Below are positions 49,678 through 58,416 of a stretch of 64,000 nt of DNA, in pieces. A program made the position numbers and the translations under genes. Numbering within the stretch: the stretch's first letter is position 1; every line of letters begins with the position of its first letter. Source of the stretch: Lentibacillus populi (GTDB taxonomy: Bacteria > Bacillota > Bacilli > Bacillales > Amphibacillaceae). Location: NCBI GenBank assembly GCA_014642895.1, contig BMJD01000005.1, forward strand, positions 93,843 to 157,842, given 5' to 3'. The notes under the pieces were generated by a model. The model did no database searches. It was not told the origin of the DNA and saw only the letters and a list, made by a program, of their open reading frames with translations.

Positions 49678-50127
49678 TTAAATTCTCTTTTCAAAGGAAG
49701 CGAGGGATAGATACTGATTTACTCTGATTACGCCAACACTGTAAAACCCATTTTTTTCATAAAAATTTATTGCGGGGGAATTTCTGGACCCAGTCGTAAC
49801 CTTTATTATTTCAACCCCGTCCTTACCTTCAATGAAATGCAGCAGCCTCTTGGCAATTCCCTTTCTAAAATGGTTAGGATGTACGATTAACCGATGTATA
49901 TCCATTACACCTTGTTCAATCTTTATGGCTATAACCCCGGCTAATTCCCCATCCAAATAGTACCCATAAAAAGTTTCTCCGCATTGTTGTAACGTAGTAA
50001 CTGTATCTTTTAATGGAGGTATATCATCATAATCAATTAGTTCTGCTTCTACCCTGTAGGAAGGTAATTGAACGTTTAATACCTTTTCTGCCAAATCAGG
50101 GTTGGTAATATCCATTTTTTTAATCAA
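49678..50127 (-). CDS. GNAT family N-acetyltransferase
   Basis: The 149-residue protein has the GNAT fold: MDIHRLIVHPNHFRKGIAKR carries the acetyl-CoA pyrophosphate loop (motif A) near residues 80-100 and NFYEKNGFYSVGV is motif B. The start is TTG with AAAGGGAAA upstream; ATG four codons later is an alternative. Substrate unknown. Confidence 0.85.
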   Translation of the reverse strand: MIKKMDITNPDLAEKVLNVQLPSYRVEAELIDYDDIPPLKDTVTTLQQCGETFYGYYLDGELAGVIAIKIEQGVMDIHRLIVHPNHFRKGIAKRLLHFIEGKDGVEIIKVTTGSRNSPAINFYEKNGFYSVGVIRVNQYLSLASFEKRI

Positions 50128-50265
50128 TTCGATTTCCCTTTCCGCTCTTATGCTCAGTTAGAAGATTTCGAACCTAATTGGTGAATATATATTCCCTCTG
50201 TATTAGCTTCTTCAGCCTTTATCGTAACATAGCAGCGGCAAGATCACTTTGTAAAAGTTCGTTCA

Positions 50266-50727
50266 TCAATCCAGTAATAGGTTAATATCCAATTCCCCCA
50301 TCTTGTCAAATGCGGTGGTTACTTGAAGGGCCAATTTATATCCGGTTAACATAGTGTCGCCTTGCAGGATTGTTGGGGAGGTAATATCAATCTGAAGCCC
50401 CTTCTCAACGACAATCGTAGCCATCCCGCCGGCAATCATATTCCCTAATTCCCCACTGAAGGAGGAAAGCATTTCACCTTCTAGTGGCATACCAAACATT
50501 TTTTCTCCGATCATGCTAAAAAGACCTGAATCCCCTGCCATTACTAATTTGCCCTTTACATCACCAGTAATACCGATCAGTACACCAAATTGCAGCCGTA
50601 AGGGATGTTCCAATCGCCGCGGCTTCTTTATCTCGTGATCTACAGGAACGACATTTTTTATGGACAAAAAAGAACTATTAAGCAGCTCTGTTATGGCTAA
50701 GTTTTTCTCCATTGTTACTGACAACAC
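50266..50727 (-). CDS. cheX: Chemotaxis phosphatase CheX-like protein
   Basis: The 153-residue protein is of the CheC/CheX/FliY phosphatase family, which removes phosphate from CheY~P. The active-site block is SFSGELGNMIAGGMATIV (Glu and Asn) near residue 90. One such block suggests CheX and not CheC. The start is GTG with AGGAGGGG upstream. It lies 26 bp downstream of motB, suggesting a motAB-cheX operon. Confidence 0.82.
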   Translation of the reverse strand: MLSVTMEKNLAITELLNSSFLSIKNVVPVDHEIKKPRRLEHPLRLQFGVLIGITGDVKGKLVMAGDSGLFSMIGEKMFGMPLEGEMLSSFSGELGNMIAGGMATIVVEKGLQIDITSPTILQGDTMLTGYKLALQVTTAFDKMGELDINLLLD

Positions 50728-50753
50728 GATCCCCTCCTTTAACCTCCAGTTTT

Positions 50754-51530
50754 TTATTCATCAGCTTTTTCACTGTCCTTTACATCAATTTCAGTATTAG
50801 GTAATACAAGAACTTCTACCCTTCTATTTTTTGCCCGATTTTCTTCGCTTGAATTAGGTACAATCGGTTGATGCTCACCAAATCCCTTTGCACTAAACAT
50901 AGTTGGGTCAAGGCTGTTGTTCTTCAGAATAAGGCTCATGAAATTGACTGCACGCATAACACTTAATTCCCAATTGGATCTGAATTCACTATTGTTAATG
51001 GGACGATCATCTGCATGGCCACTGATCACAACTTCACGAGGCGGATCGGCAATCAAAAGCTTTGATACTTCTGCTGCAATTTTCCTTCCATCTTTTTTAA
51101 CAATGGCACTTCCCGAATCGAATGTAACATCGTTTCGTATCGTGATTAAGAGCCCTTCCCCTGTTAATTGCGTCTCCAATACTTTTTCCAAATTATTATT
51201 TGCAATATAGTCATCAACTTTTGTTTGGAGCTCCTTTAATTGAGTCCATTCATTTTTGCTATTCCCTTTCGTTTTCGTTTCTTTTGCATCCTTATCCGCT
51301 TCACCTGGAACCTCTGCTGGAGCACCACTATCGTCAAGGAACCCTGTACCGCCGGAAAATTCACTTTTAAAAACCCTGGTAAGCTGTTCATATTTTTCAG
51401 CGTCTATCTCACTCATGGCAAATAGGACAATAAATAGCGCCAATAGAAGTGTTAATAAATCGGAATAGGGTAACAGCCATGATTCATCAACTTTATGTTC
51501 CCTATTTTTACTCCGTTTCTTCTGCTGCAT
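50754..51530 (-). CDS. motB: Flagellar stator protein MotB
   Basis: The 258-residue protein anchors the stator to the cell wall. One membrane helix near residues 20-40 (WLLPYSDLLTLLLALFIVLF) carries the ion-binding Asp, and an OmpA-like peptidoglycan-binding domain covers about 130-245 (ISGHADDRPINNSEFRSNWE, SAKGFGEHQPIV, NRRVEVLV). It overlaps motA by 23 bp. Whether it uses H+ or Na+ cannot be told reliably. Confidence 0.94.
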   Translation of the reverse strand: MQQKKRSKNREHKVDESWLLPYSDLLTLLLALFIVLFAMSEIDAEKYEQLTRVFKSEFSGGTGFLDDSGAPAEVPGEADKDAKETKTKGNSKNEWTQLKELQTKVDDYIANNNLEKVLETQLTGEGLLITIRNDVTFDSGSAIVKKDGRKIAAEVSKLLIADPPREVVISGHADDRPINNSEFRSNWELSVMRAVNFMSLILKNNSLDPTMFSAKGFGEHQPIVPNSSEENRAKNRRVEVLVLPNTEIDVKDSEKADE

Positions 51531-52308
51531 CGGCTTCCTCCAGATCTATCTTCGCTAACTCTTTTTGTGATAAGTAAGAACCAAGCTTATCGTTTACTAC
51601 TTGTTTTGATTCGCCGTTGGTTATCGCTAAAATTCCCTCTATCATAATTAGTTTCACTTCAGCCTCATCTTTAGATTTTTCCTTTAATTTATTTGCAAAA
51701 GGATGCCAGAGAACATAGCCTGAAAAAATACCAAATAACGTTGCGATGAAAGCCGCGGAAATAGCATGACCTAAAGCCTCTATATCATTTAGATTGCTAA
51801 GAGCTGCAATTAAACCAATGACCGCTCCGAGCACTCCCAGGGTAGGTGCGTATGTACCAGCTTGTGAAAACACGGTTATCCCTCTTTGATGTCTTTCCTC
51901 CATTGCACTGATTTTCTCCAACATCACCTCTCGGATAAAATCAGGTGATTTTCCATCTACAATAAATTGTAGTCCTGATAATAGAAAAGGGTCTTTTACG
52001 CTATCCATCTGTTTTTCCAATGACAATATGCCTTCTCTTCGGGTAAGGTCTGCCCAGTTTGAAAACATTTCAATAACTTCTTTCATATCCGTACGATCCG
52101 CTTCCTTAAACAGTATTTTAAAATAGGAAGGCACCTTTTTAATGGTACTCATTGGAAATGCGACGCATACAGATGCAGCTGTCCCTAAAAAGATTATCAA
52201 TAAAGCTGCTGGGTTTAATAAGGCGATGGGGCTGACACCTTTTAATACCATTCCTGTTCCAATTGCAATAATCCCTAATATGACCCCAATTATTGATGTC
52301 TTATCCAC
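51508..52308 (-). CDS. motA: Flagellar stator protein MotA
   Basis: The 266-residue protein has four membrane helices with the conserved GAVIGLIAALSNL and AAFIATLFGIFSGY segments near the third and fourth. With MotB it forms the stator that drives flagellar rotation. The start is GTG with GGAGG about 12 bases upstream. Confidence 0.94.
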   Translation of the reverse strand: MDKTSIIGVILGIIAIGTGMVLKGVSPIALLNPAALLIIFLGTAASVCVAFPMSTIKKVPSYFKILFKEADRTDMKEVIEMFSNWADLTRREGILSLEKQMDSVKDPFLLSGLQFIVDGKSPDFIREVMLEKISAMEERHQRGITVFSQAGTYAPTLGVLGAVIGLIAALSNLNDIEALGHAISAAFIATLFGIFSGYVLWHPFANKLKEKSKDEAEVKLIMIEGILAITNGESKQVVNDKLGSYLSQKELAKIDLEEADAAEETE

Positions 52309-52721
52309 TTTACTCTTAGCCCTCCATTTAAATTTTCAGTTAATATTTTTCGCCATCAAAATAAAAGCTTTTTGGCATTCCACGTATAAAGGTCTTAAAA
52401 CCTACATCTCATTTGCTGTTTTTATGATTTTTCACAAAACATCCAGTTCTATAGACCTATAATTAAATATATCGGTTTATCTTGATTTTTTATAAATAGC
52501 AAAAACGAAATCAGAAATATTTGTTTTTATTTGAACAGCAGAGAATGTAAATTCAACGTTTTTCTGTATTCACTTCATCACAAATGTTATTGGTACGAGA
52601 CTAGTTGCCTTGGTATCGCCCGGATTATCTGAATAGGGTAAATTAATTGTCTAATTATGTCGAAAGGGTAGCGCTACTTTTCGTTTATATAGTAAAATTG
52701 TATCAGGAAAGGAGGGGTAAC
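52309..52721. other. Non-coding region between motA and a membrane protein gene
   Basis: I see no gene, RNA or repeat-family member. The sequence is AT-rich. A frame open from 52647 reaches the next gene but has no ribosome binding site of its own. Confidence 0.4.
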
Positions 52722-53069
52722 ATGAATAGAACTACAGAATTCGTTTTAGGACTTATTGGCGGCATAATTGGATTCTTTGCTGCTATTTTAGCATTATTCA
52801 TTGGAGGTGTTGATGCTGCCTTCAGTAGTGACGGCACAAGTGAAGTAACTGGATTGGGTTGGGCAGCATTTTTATTCTCCGCGTTAGCTATAGTAGGTTC
52901 AGTAGTAGTCAAATCAAAAGCAAAAGCTGGAGGAATACTTTTACTAATATCAGCAGTAGGCGGACTTATAAGTATTTCAATGTTTTACCTTATTTCGGCA
53001 GTGCTTATCGGTATTGCAGGATTCATGGGAATCTTTAAAAAAGAAAAAGAGAAACAAGCTGCTGCTTAA
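52722..53069 (+). CDS. Small membrane protein, DUF4064-like
   Basis: The 115-residue protein has three to four hydrophobic segments (LGLIGGIIGFFAAILALFIG, LGWAAFLFSALAIVGSVVV, GILLLISAVGGLISI, FYLISAVLIGIAGFMGIF) and a Lys/Glu tail. This is the pattern of DUF4064 membrane proteins of Gram-positive bacteria. AGGAGGGG before the ATG at 52722 fixes the start. Function unknown. Confidence 0.75.
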   Translation: MNRTTEFVLGLIGGIIGFFAAILALFIGGVDAAFSSDGTSEVTGLGWAAFLFSALAIVGSVVVKSKAKAGGILLLISAVGGLISISMFYLISAVLIGIAGFMGIFKKEKEKQAAA

Positions 53070-53103
53070 AAGGTAATCAGGGGGGGGCGAGCTCTCCCCC
53101 TAT

Positions 53104-53640
53104 TTAATCCCTTCTGTTCTTTTGACTGTTGCTTTTAAAGCTTCTTTCATACCGTGGCTCAGACTTTTATCATTATCTATTTTTTCAAGTTCTTTTTCTA
53201 TAGTGCACATATTGCTGTTGAGTTTTATTTTCCGTTGTTATAGTCGCCGCTGAATTTAGTATCTAAACGATCTCGTCCTCTTTACGTTACTATTAATTAG
53301 AGTGAGACAGTTAAATTCCTCATCGAATCTGTACAGTTAACAGCGCTTGGATTAACAAGCTACAATGGATGGGTAATTGTTCGCAAAACGTTTGCGACGA
53401 TGAAACTTGGATTCGCTTTAAGGGAGAAACGTTGAAGCATCTTGATGTGACGCAGCGGAGAAAACTATTTTATTCGGGTGGGATTAATTAGGATTTGCCG
53501 CTTATTCATTGGTGCTTTACAGGATCGGAACGGAAGGACAGTGAAATTAATAGAGGATAATCTTGGACCTTATGATGATGGATATGAAGGTCACAGCTTT
53601 CCTATTCGTAAACAAATGGTACGATAATATTAGAATTTTT
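53104..53640. pseudogene. Decayed coding sequences, unidentified
   Basis: No intact gene covers this stretch, but fragments look like former protein. On the minus strand 53104-53220 reads IEKELEKIDNDKSLSHGMKE and on to a stop. On the plus strand 53330-53491 reads WIRFKGETLKHLDVTQRRKL and on to a stop. At about 53523-53627 (plus) DRNGRTVKLIEDNLGPYDDG continues to a stop. None has a start with a ribosome binding site. The parents are not recognised. Confidence 0.4.
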
Positions 53641-53664
53641 TAATCTATAAGACTCGGAGGGGTT

Positions 53665-54045
53665 ATGATGGGCTTTTTAAGCGGTATTATCGGGAATGCA
53701 TCGACAGCAAATAAGGAAGCTGTACGAAAAGATATCGGCAAATTACTCGCGGATAATGAAGAAATTGATGTGGCTTTCAAGCTGATTCGGGATTTGATCG
53801 TTTTCACAGACAAACGGCTTATCCTGATTGACAAGCAGGGAGTCACCGGCAAAAGGACAGAATACCATTCCATCCCATACCGGAGCATTTCCCATTTTAG
53901 TGTCGAAACAGCTGGTCATTTCGACTTGGACGCTGAATTGAAAATATGGATTTCTGGTGCTGAGCAGCCAGTGATTGATAAGGAATTTAAGAATGATGAT
54001 AGTGTTTATACGATGCAGAAGGTGCTGGCTGCGGTATGTTCTTGA
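53665..54045 (+). CDS. Bacterial PH-domain protein
   Basis: The 126-residue soluble protein has the pattern of bacterial PH-like domains: EEIDVAFKLIRDLIVFTDKR near residue 32, then LILIDKQGVTGKRTEYHSIP and ISHFSVETAGHFDLDAELKI. Such proteins occur widely in Bacillaceae without a defined role. GGAGGGG precedes two adjacent ATG codons; either could start translation. Confidence 0.8.
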   Translation: MMGFLSGIIGNASTANKEAVRKDIGKLLADNEEIDVAFKLIRDLIVFTDKRLILIDKQGVTGKRTEYHSIPYRSISHFSVETAGHFDLDAELKIWISGAEQPVIDKEFKNDDSVYTMQKVLAAVCS

Positions 54046-54300
54046 TGAGAGTGGGGCTGACTATCGGCCCCTTCACCCCACATTTCTTCCATATAAAATA
54101 AGGCCTCCCAATCAATTTCCCACCATTTATTCAAGAAACTAATTGGCATCCTTTCCTTGGAATATTTTTTGTTGGGTTTTAAACTAACAAAATTAAAAAG
54201 TTAAAATAAAGAACCTGTAAATTCCAATAAAAGAATAACTAACCCTATTACTACTTTTATGATATAATCGAAAAAATATTCTTATATCGGAGTTGTTTTC

Positions 54301-55212
54301 ATGAAATACTCCTGGGAAGACACATCCCATTCCTTTAAAGCAAGGATTATCGGCAAGCTACTTGGAGATGGTAGCATAACACAGCAAAAGGGGAGAAAAC
54401 CACGTTTCCAGTATACCCATTGCGATAAGGATTACGAGTGGAATCTCTATTGCTATAAAAACTTGAAAAACTATATTCCATTAAATCCTCCGAAATATAA
54501 AAAAGTATATGATTCAAGACTAGAGACTGGATTCAGTACGTCCTATTATACTCAGTCAAGAACTTCAGACCTAATTACATATTTGTGGAAGTCCTGGTAT
54601 CCAAATTTAACAAAACAAATCCCTTTTCAATTACTTGAGGAATACCTTTCAACAGAGAGCCTAGCATGGTGGTATATGGATGATGGGCATTTAAAACAAA
54701 AGAACAATAAACCGAAAAAAATTATATTGTCAACTGAGAGTTTTACTGAAAATGAGAATAAGTTCCTTGCAAATCTTCTTTTAAGAAAATATTCATTAGC
54801 TTTCAAAACCGACAAACAAAATCGACTTATCTTGTATAATCAATTCCAGATTTATTATTTTTTGCATTTGGTACATCCCTATATACATAACAGTATGTTT
54901 AGAAAAACAATTAACCAATTTCATATTACTTTCGCAGTAAAATCCAAACGAACAACATTATATTTATCAGAGAATATTCATCTTGAAAGACCGACATTAG
55001 AAATTAATCTTGCCCTCCACAAATTAGATGCTTTAATTAAAGAATATAAAACAGGCACTTTTTATTTGAATTATCCTAATGTACCACAACAACACTTTAC
55101 TAGACCCTATCAAGTCATTATTACCAAAGAAAATCTGGAAAAACTATTATTTTTAAAGGAAGTAACTGGATTAACATCTAGTAAGTTAACTGAATTGACA
55201 TTTGGGATATAG
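54301..55212 (+). CDS. LAGLIDADG homing endonuclease, free-standing
   Basis: The 303-residue protein has two LAGLIDADG helices: KARIIGKLLGDGSI near residue 13 and SLAWWYMDDGHL near residue 120, each ending in the catalytic acidic residue. This is the layout of single-chain homing endonucleases. ATCGGAG lies upstream of the ATG and TATAAT at 54264-54269 is a likely -10. It is not inside an intron or intein. The group I intron in hag lies 1.5 kb away on the other strand, and a relic copy 0.5 kb away, so it may have mobilised them in trans (inference). Confidence 0.85.
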   Translation: MKYSWEDTSHSFKARIIGKLLGDGSITQQKGRKPRFQYTHCDKDYEWNLYCYKNLKNYIPLNPPKYKKVYDSRLETGFSTSYYTQSRTSDLITYLWKSWYPNLTKQIPFQLLEEYLSTESLAWWYMDDGHLKQKNNKPKKIILSTESFTENENKFLANLLLRKYSLAFKTDKQNRLILYNQFQIYYFLHLVHPYIHNSMFRKTINQFHITFAVKSKRTTLYLSENIHLERPTLEINLALHKLDALIKEYKTGTFYLNYPNVPQQHFTRPYQVIITKENLEKLLFLKEVTGLTSSKLTELTFGI

Positions 55213-55401
55213 TAGTCTTCATTTAGATATCCTTGGAATTATTGAAGGATGCTACAAAATATCTAAAAGGTTAGAGTTATCTGTCTGTATTCAACAACCT
55301 GTATAATAAGACCATTATACTTCAAATGACAGTGTTCCAAAGCGACTTTGCAATTGATAGTACAATCAAGGTAGAATAAGACCATGAAAGAAGGTGAGTC
55401 A

Positions 55402-55707
55402 ATGGTATCCCATAAGGTCAATAACATGGATATTCTATCCGCAAATAAATATGTTAAAGAAATATTAATGAAAACACTTGCTAAAAGCCAACAGCATAAA
55501 TTATTGCATAAATTTTCTACTGGTTATGGTCTGACCCAGAATCTTTTTGAGTTGTACTTAAACCGAAAAATAAACCAATTATTGTATAACAACATAATGG
55601 AAAGTCATGATTTCTTTGACAGTCTGCGTGTGGGCCAGGAAATAAATGTAGATGAATGGAATGAGAATGTGCTGATGCAAAAACACATTATAAATTCTTT
55701 AACGTAA
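55402..55707 (+). CDS. Hypothetical protein
   Basis: This 101-residue soluble protein is not recognised. It is predicted helical, with KFSTGYGLTQNLFELYLNRK in the middle and an acidic segment EINVDEWNENV near the end. AAGGTGAG precedes the ATG at 55402, and a strong terminator follows. An in-frame ATG six codons upstream lacks a ribosome binding site. Confidence 0.6.
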   Translation: MVSHKVNNMDILSANKYVKEILMKTLAKSQQHKLLHKFSTGYGLTQNLFELYLNRKINQLLYNNIMESHDFFDSLRVGQEINVDEWNENVLMQKHIINSLT

Positions 55708-55708
55708 C

Positions 55709-55744
55709 AGCCCTCGGCATTTGCCGAGGGCTTCTTTATTTTTA
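55709..55744. terminator. Terminator, strong
   Basis: AGCCCTCGGCA and TGCCGAGGGCT form a perfect hairpin followed by TCTTTATTTTT on the plus strand. It lies between the hypothetical gene and the flagellin relic. Confidence 0.9.
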
Positions 55745-55749
55745 CTATT

Positions 55750-56085
55750 TTATCGAAGAAGTTGCAAAACTTCTTGTGGTTGTTGGTTGGCTTGCTTTGC
55801 CGCTATCCCTTTCAATCATAGAATAGACTATATCTTCACCCTTTGGTTTCAAAGGGGCTGGGCACCTCGAATGATTTTGTTATCACCCTACGAATCTCAT
55901 TGCAATGGCTAAAGCTTAGCTTTAGGCAGTACATTCTAGTTGTAGGACCTTCAACAGACTTTCGTCACCGTTTCCGGATATGTTGCAGTGCAAAACACTT
56001 TAGGAAGTTCCAGCAATTCACTCAGTTATGCTCCAATCCATTACCAAATTAGATGTCCTTCCATATCAACTAAGTAGCTTCAAAA
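55750..56085 (-). pseudogene. Relic of a second flagellin gene: degenerate group I intron plus 3' exon end
   Basis: At the left end, minus-strand codons read IAAKQANQQPQEVLQLLR and stop, the C-terminus of flagellin. Upstream (55807-56085) the sequence aligns with the hag intron: GTGAATTGCTGGAA, GGTCCTACAACTAG and GAAGATATAGTC correspond to its P, R and S elements. The R element has lost its conserved GAC (CGACTA to CAACTA), which should break the P7 guanosine-binding stem. The start of exon 2 (MAKEMMEF) and all of exon 1 are missing. It is a dead copy. Confidence 0.8.
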
Positions 56086-56105
56086 CACCTTTATTCCCTA
56101 ACAAG

Positions 56106-56381
56106 TTAATTCATCATCATAGATCTGGTTTTCGTTATAGATGACAATAAATCATTCAGATTACGAACATTTCTAACCCTTTTGTTATTAAAATCTAAAG
56201 TTAATTCATAATAGGCCATTTTCCCTTCACTTTCTAAATTATTGATGAACCTAAGAACTTCTTGAAATGAATTACACTCCTCACTTTTTATTCGTTGGTA
56301 TTGTGCACCATTCCAATTCAAAAGTTCAATTTCAAACCAATGATCTTTACTATCTTTCAATTCCTCAAGAGTTATTAACAT
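56106..56381 (-). CDS. Hypothetical protein
   Basis: This 91-residue protein is not recognised. It begins MLITLEELKDSKDHWFEIEL and contains ECNSFQEVLRFINNLESEG. GGAGGTGAG lies before the ATG at 56381; an upstream in-frame ATG has no such site. It lies between the relic and the functional flagellin genes, on the same strand as both. Confidence 0.55.
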   Translation of the reverse strand: MLITLEELKDSKDHWFEIELLNWNGAQYQRIKSEECNSFQEVLRFINNLESEGKMAYYELTLDFNNKRVRNVRNLNDLLSSITKTRSMMMN

Positions 56382-56599
56382 TAACTCACCTCCTGGAAAG
56401 TTTAATCCTTTAATCCCTATACTATGTATTATAAAGATTGACCTCTTTTTCATCCATCATCATTTTAGTCGCTATAACAAGCTATGCTTTAATCTAAATC
56501 AGCTCTACCAGTAGGTATTAATAAATTCATAGATTGCCTTTCGTTTCTGCTGTCTTTATTGTACTTCCTCCACTTTACTATTTTAAGATTTTTAGAAAT

Positions 56600-56635
56600 G
56601 CAAAAAGACTCCAGCTTCCAAATAGCCAGAGTCTA
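56600..56635 (-). terminator. Terminator of hag
   Basis: On the minus strand AGACTCTGGCT and AGCTGGAGTCT pair (one mismatch) around a 7-base loop and end in TTTTTGC, 17 bp after the flagellin stop. Confidence 0.85.
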
Positions 56636-56650
56636 TTGTATAAACAACAA

Positions 56651-58116
56651 TTAGCGAAGCAATTGTAAAACGCCCTGTGGCTGCTGGTTTGCTTGAGCCA
56701 ACATTGCTTGTGCCGCCTGAGTTAGGATGTTGTTCTTTGTGAACTCCATCATCTCTTTCGCCATCGTGCGAACATTTACTTTCATAAATGACTAGACTAT
56801 ATCTTCACCCTCTAGCATCTAGTAGGGGTCGGGCACTTCGGTTGCTGACAGATTTTGCGGCGCTGTCAGATCCCTACGGATTTCATCACCATATCTTCTT
56901 GGGGGTTAGGTGGTCTATCCTAGTCGTTGGACCTTCGCCAGGCTTTCGCCACAGGCGCTTGGCTGCTGATTGCCCAAATCTTTCTTCTTTTCGACCCTTC
57001 ACGTTTGCTGTTTCCAGCTGCGTTGTGGGGAAGAAAGTTCTATAGGGTTTTCCAGCAATTCACCCGATCATAATCACTAACCGTTACCAGTTAGGACGAC
57101 TGTGACTGTCGCTGCTAAGCGGCAGCTAAGTCATAATCAACGTCACGAATACGTGATTCTGCAGCAGTTAGGTTTTCTGCAGATGCGCCTAGGTTGTTAA
57201 TTGTATGTTCTAGGCGGTTTTGTACTGCACCAAGTTTAGATCGTTCTGCTGAGACCGTATCAATCGCTGTTTGAAACTTAGTGATTGCAGCATCTGCTGT
57301 TTCTTGAGTTGAAATATCGATGCTTCCATAAGCATCACCATCTGCTAATTTTAATTCAACTGCACCGTCTTTAAATTTAAATGTTGCAGGCTCTGCTGCC
57401 ACAGGATTTCCATCGGTGTCTTCTCCTCCGGGAGTCCCTGGCTTATCAACTTCCACATCAGAAATCGAATAATATTTACCCTCTACCTCAACAGCAACTA
57501 CGGATTCACCATTTTTAAGTACTTTTCCAGTAAACTCCTCGCCACCTATAACTAGTTCAGGCTTTTCGCCATCGCCAGCAGCCTCAATAGTATCTTCTGT
57601 TAGTTTACCTTCAACACCTAAAGCATTAGCCCCCATTGCAGCAACATCAATTTTTAAGTTTTGACCTTCGTTTGCACCAATATGAAAAGTTGCTTTAAAA
57701 TTACCATCTAATAATTTTTGCGTATTAAATTCTGTATTGTCAGCAATCCGAGTCAACTCTTCAGCCAATTGATTTGCTTCTTTTTGAAGCTCAGCACGGT
57801 CTGTATCTGTATTCGTGTCGTTTGAAGACTGTACTGCTAATTCACGCATTCTTTGTAAGATAGAATGTGTTTCATTCAAAGCACCTTCAGCAGTTTGAAT
57901 CAGAGAAATACCGTCTTGAGCGTTTTTAGACGCCATTTCCAACCCGCGAATCTGCCCACGCATTTTTTCAGAGATTGCCAAACCTGCTGCATCGTCGCCA
58001 GCTTTGTTGATCTTAAGACCTGAAGAAAGCTTCTCCAAAGAATTTTGTACTGCACCATTGTTTGCACTTAATTGACGATGTGTGTTAAGTGCCGCAATGT
58101 TGTGATTGATAATCAT
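56651..58116 (-). CDS. hag: Flagellin, gene interrupted by a group I intron
   Basis: Exon 1 is 58116-57136 (327 codons) and exon 2 is 56764-56651 (37 codons and stop); joined they give a 364-residue flagellin. Exon 1 starts [16 protein letters not shown] and ends in the conserved [10 protein letters not shown]; exon 2 reads [14 protein letters not shown] and ends [11 protein letters not shown], so the junction rebuilds the usual RDVDMAKEM. The insertion is phase 0. Without splicing the frame ends after YDLAAA and lacks the C-terminal D0 helix needed for filament assembly. GGAGG is best placed for the ATG at 58116. A CsrA-type hairpin and csrA lie upstream. The central domain (about 160-260) is variable. 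Confidence 0.92.
56765..57135 (-). ncRNA. Group I self-splicing intron in hag (371 nt)
   Basis: Read on the minus strand, the conserved P, Q, R and S elements appear in order: AATTGCTGGAAA, AATCAGCAGCC, GGTCCAACGACTAGGA and GAAGATATAGTC. GACTA of R pairs with TAGTC of S to form P7. The upstream exon ends in T (GAT) and the intron ends in G (ACG before ATGGCG), as group I rules require. The intron has no reading frame of its own. Splice sites were set by restoring the flagellin protein; the P1 pairing (perhaps CGTTGAT with TGGTAACG) is not certain. Confidence 0.9.
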
Positions 58117-58147
58117 AATCAATCTACCTCCTTGTTTAATTGTTTTA

Positions 58148-58177
58148 CTAGCAAGACCTATCCTTGTGACTTGCTAG
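58148..58177 (-). promoter_or_regulatory. CsrA-binding hairpin in the hag leader
   Basis: On the minus strand CTAGCAAG and CTTGCTAG form a perfect 8-bp stem whose loop contains ACAAGGAT, the preferred CsrA site. A second GGA lies in the ribosome binding site (ACAAGGAGG) about 30 bases downstream. This is the two-site arrangement by which CsrA blocks hag translation in Bacillus subtilis. Confidence 0.8.
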
Positions 58178-58197
58178 AGTTTATAATATCCCCTAGA

Positions 58198-58383
58198 TTA
58201 GGAGCTACTACCGTCATAAACCTCTCCACGAACAACTTTAAATTCCTGTGGAGCTGTGATTCGCAGTCTGAGAGCATTTTTAATGTTCCCCTCTGCTTTC
58301 ATCACTTCAATCTCAATTTCCCTGCCGTGTTCATCTATGATAAACACTTTTTCACCGGCTTTTCTTCCTAACGTTAATGCCAT
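58198..58383 (-). CDS. csrA: Carbon storage regulator CsrA, divergent
   Basis: The 61-residue protein fits the CsrA pattern: LGRKAGEKVFI near the N-terminus and LRITAPQEFKVVRGEVY near the C-terminus, keeping the RNA-binding arginine before GEV. The opening MALTLGRK differs from the usual MLVLTRK, and the middle has an extra charged turn (DEHGREIEIEV). It is a translational repressor. It lies 81 bp upstream of hag on the same strand, closer than in Bacillus subtilis, so both may share one SigD transcript. GGGAGG precedes the ATG. Confidence 0.85.
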   Translation of the reverse strand: MALTLGRKAGEKVFIIDEHGREIEIEVMKAEGNIKNALRLRITAPQEFKVVRGEVYDGSSS

Positions 58384-58416
58384 GGCACAATCATCCTCCC
58401 TGATGATACATTACTT

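Noticed and set aside
57115..58116. Truncated flagellin ending in YDLAAA
   Set aside because: The missing C-terminus follows after a sequence with all group I intron elements, so an interrupted gene fits better than truncation.
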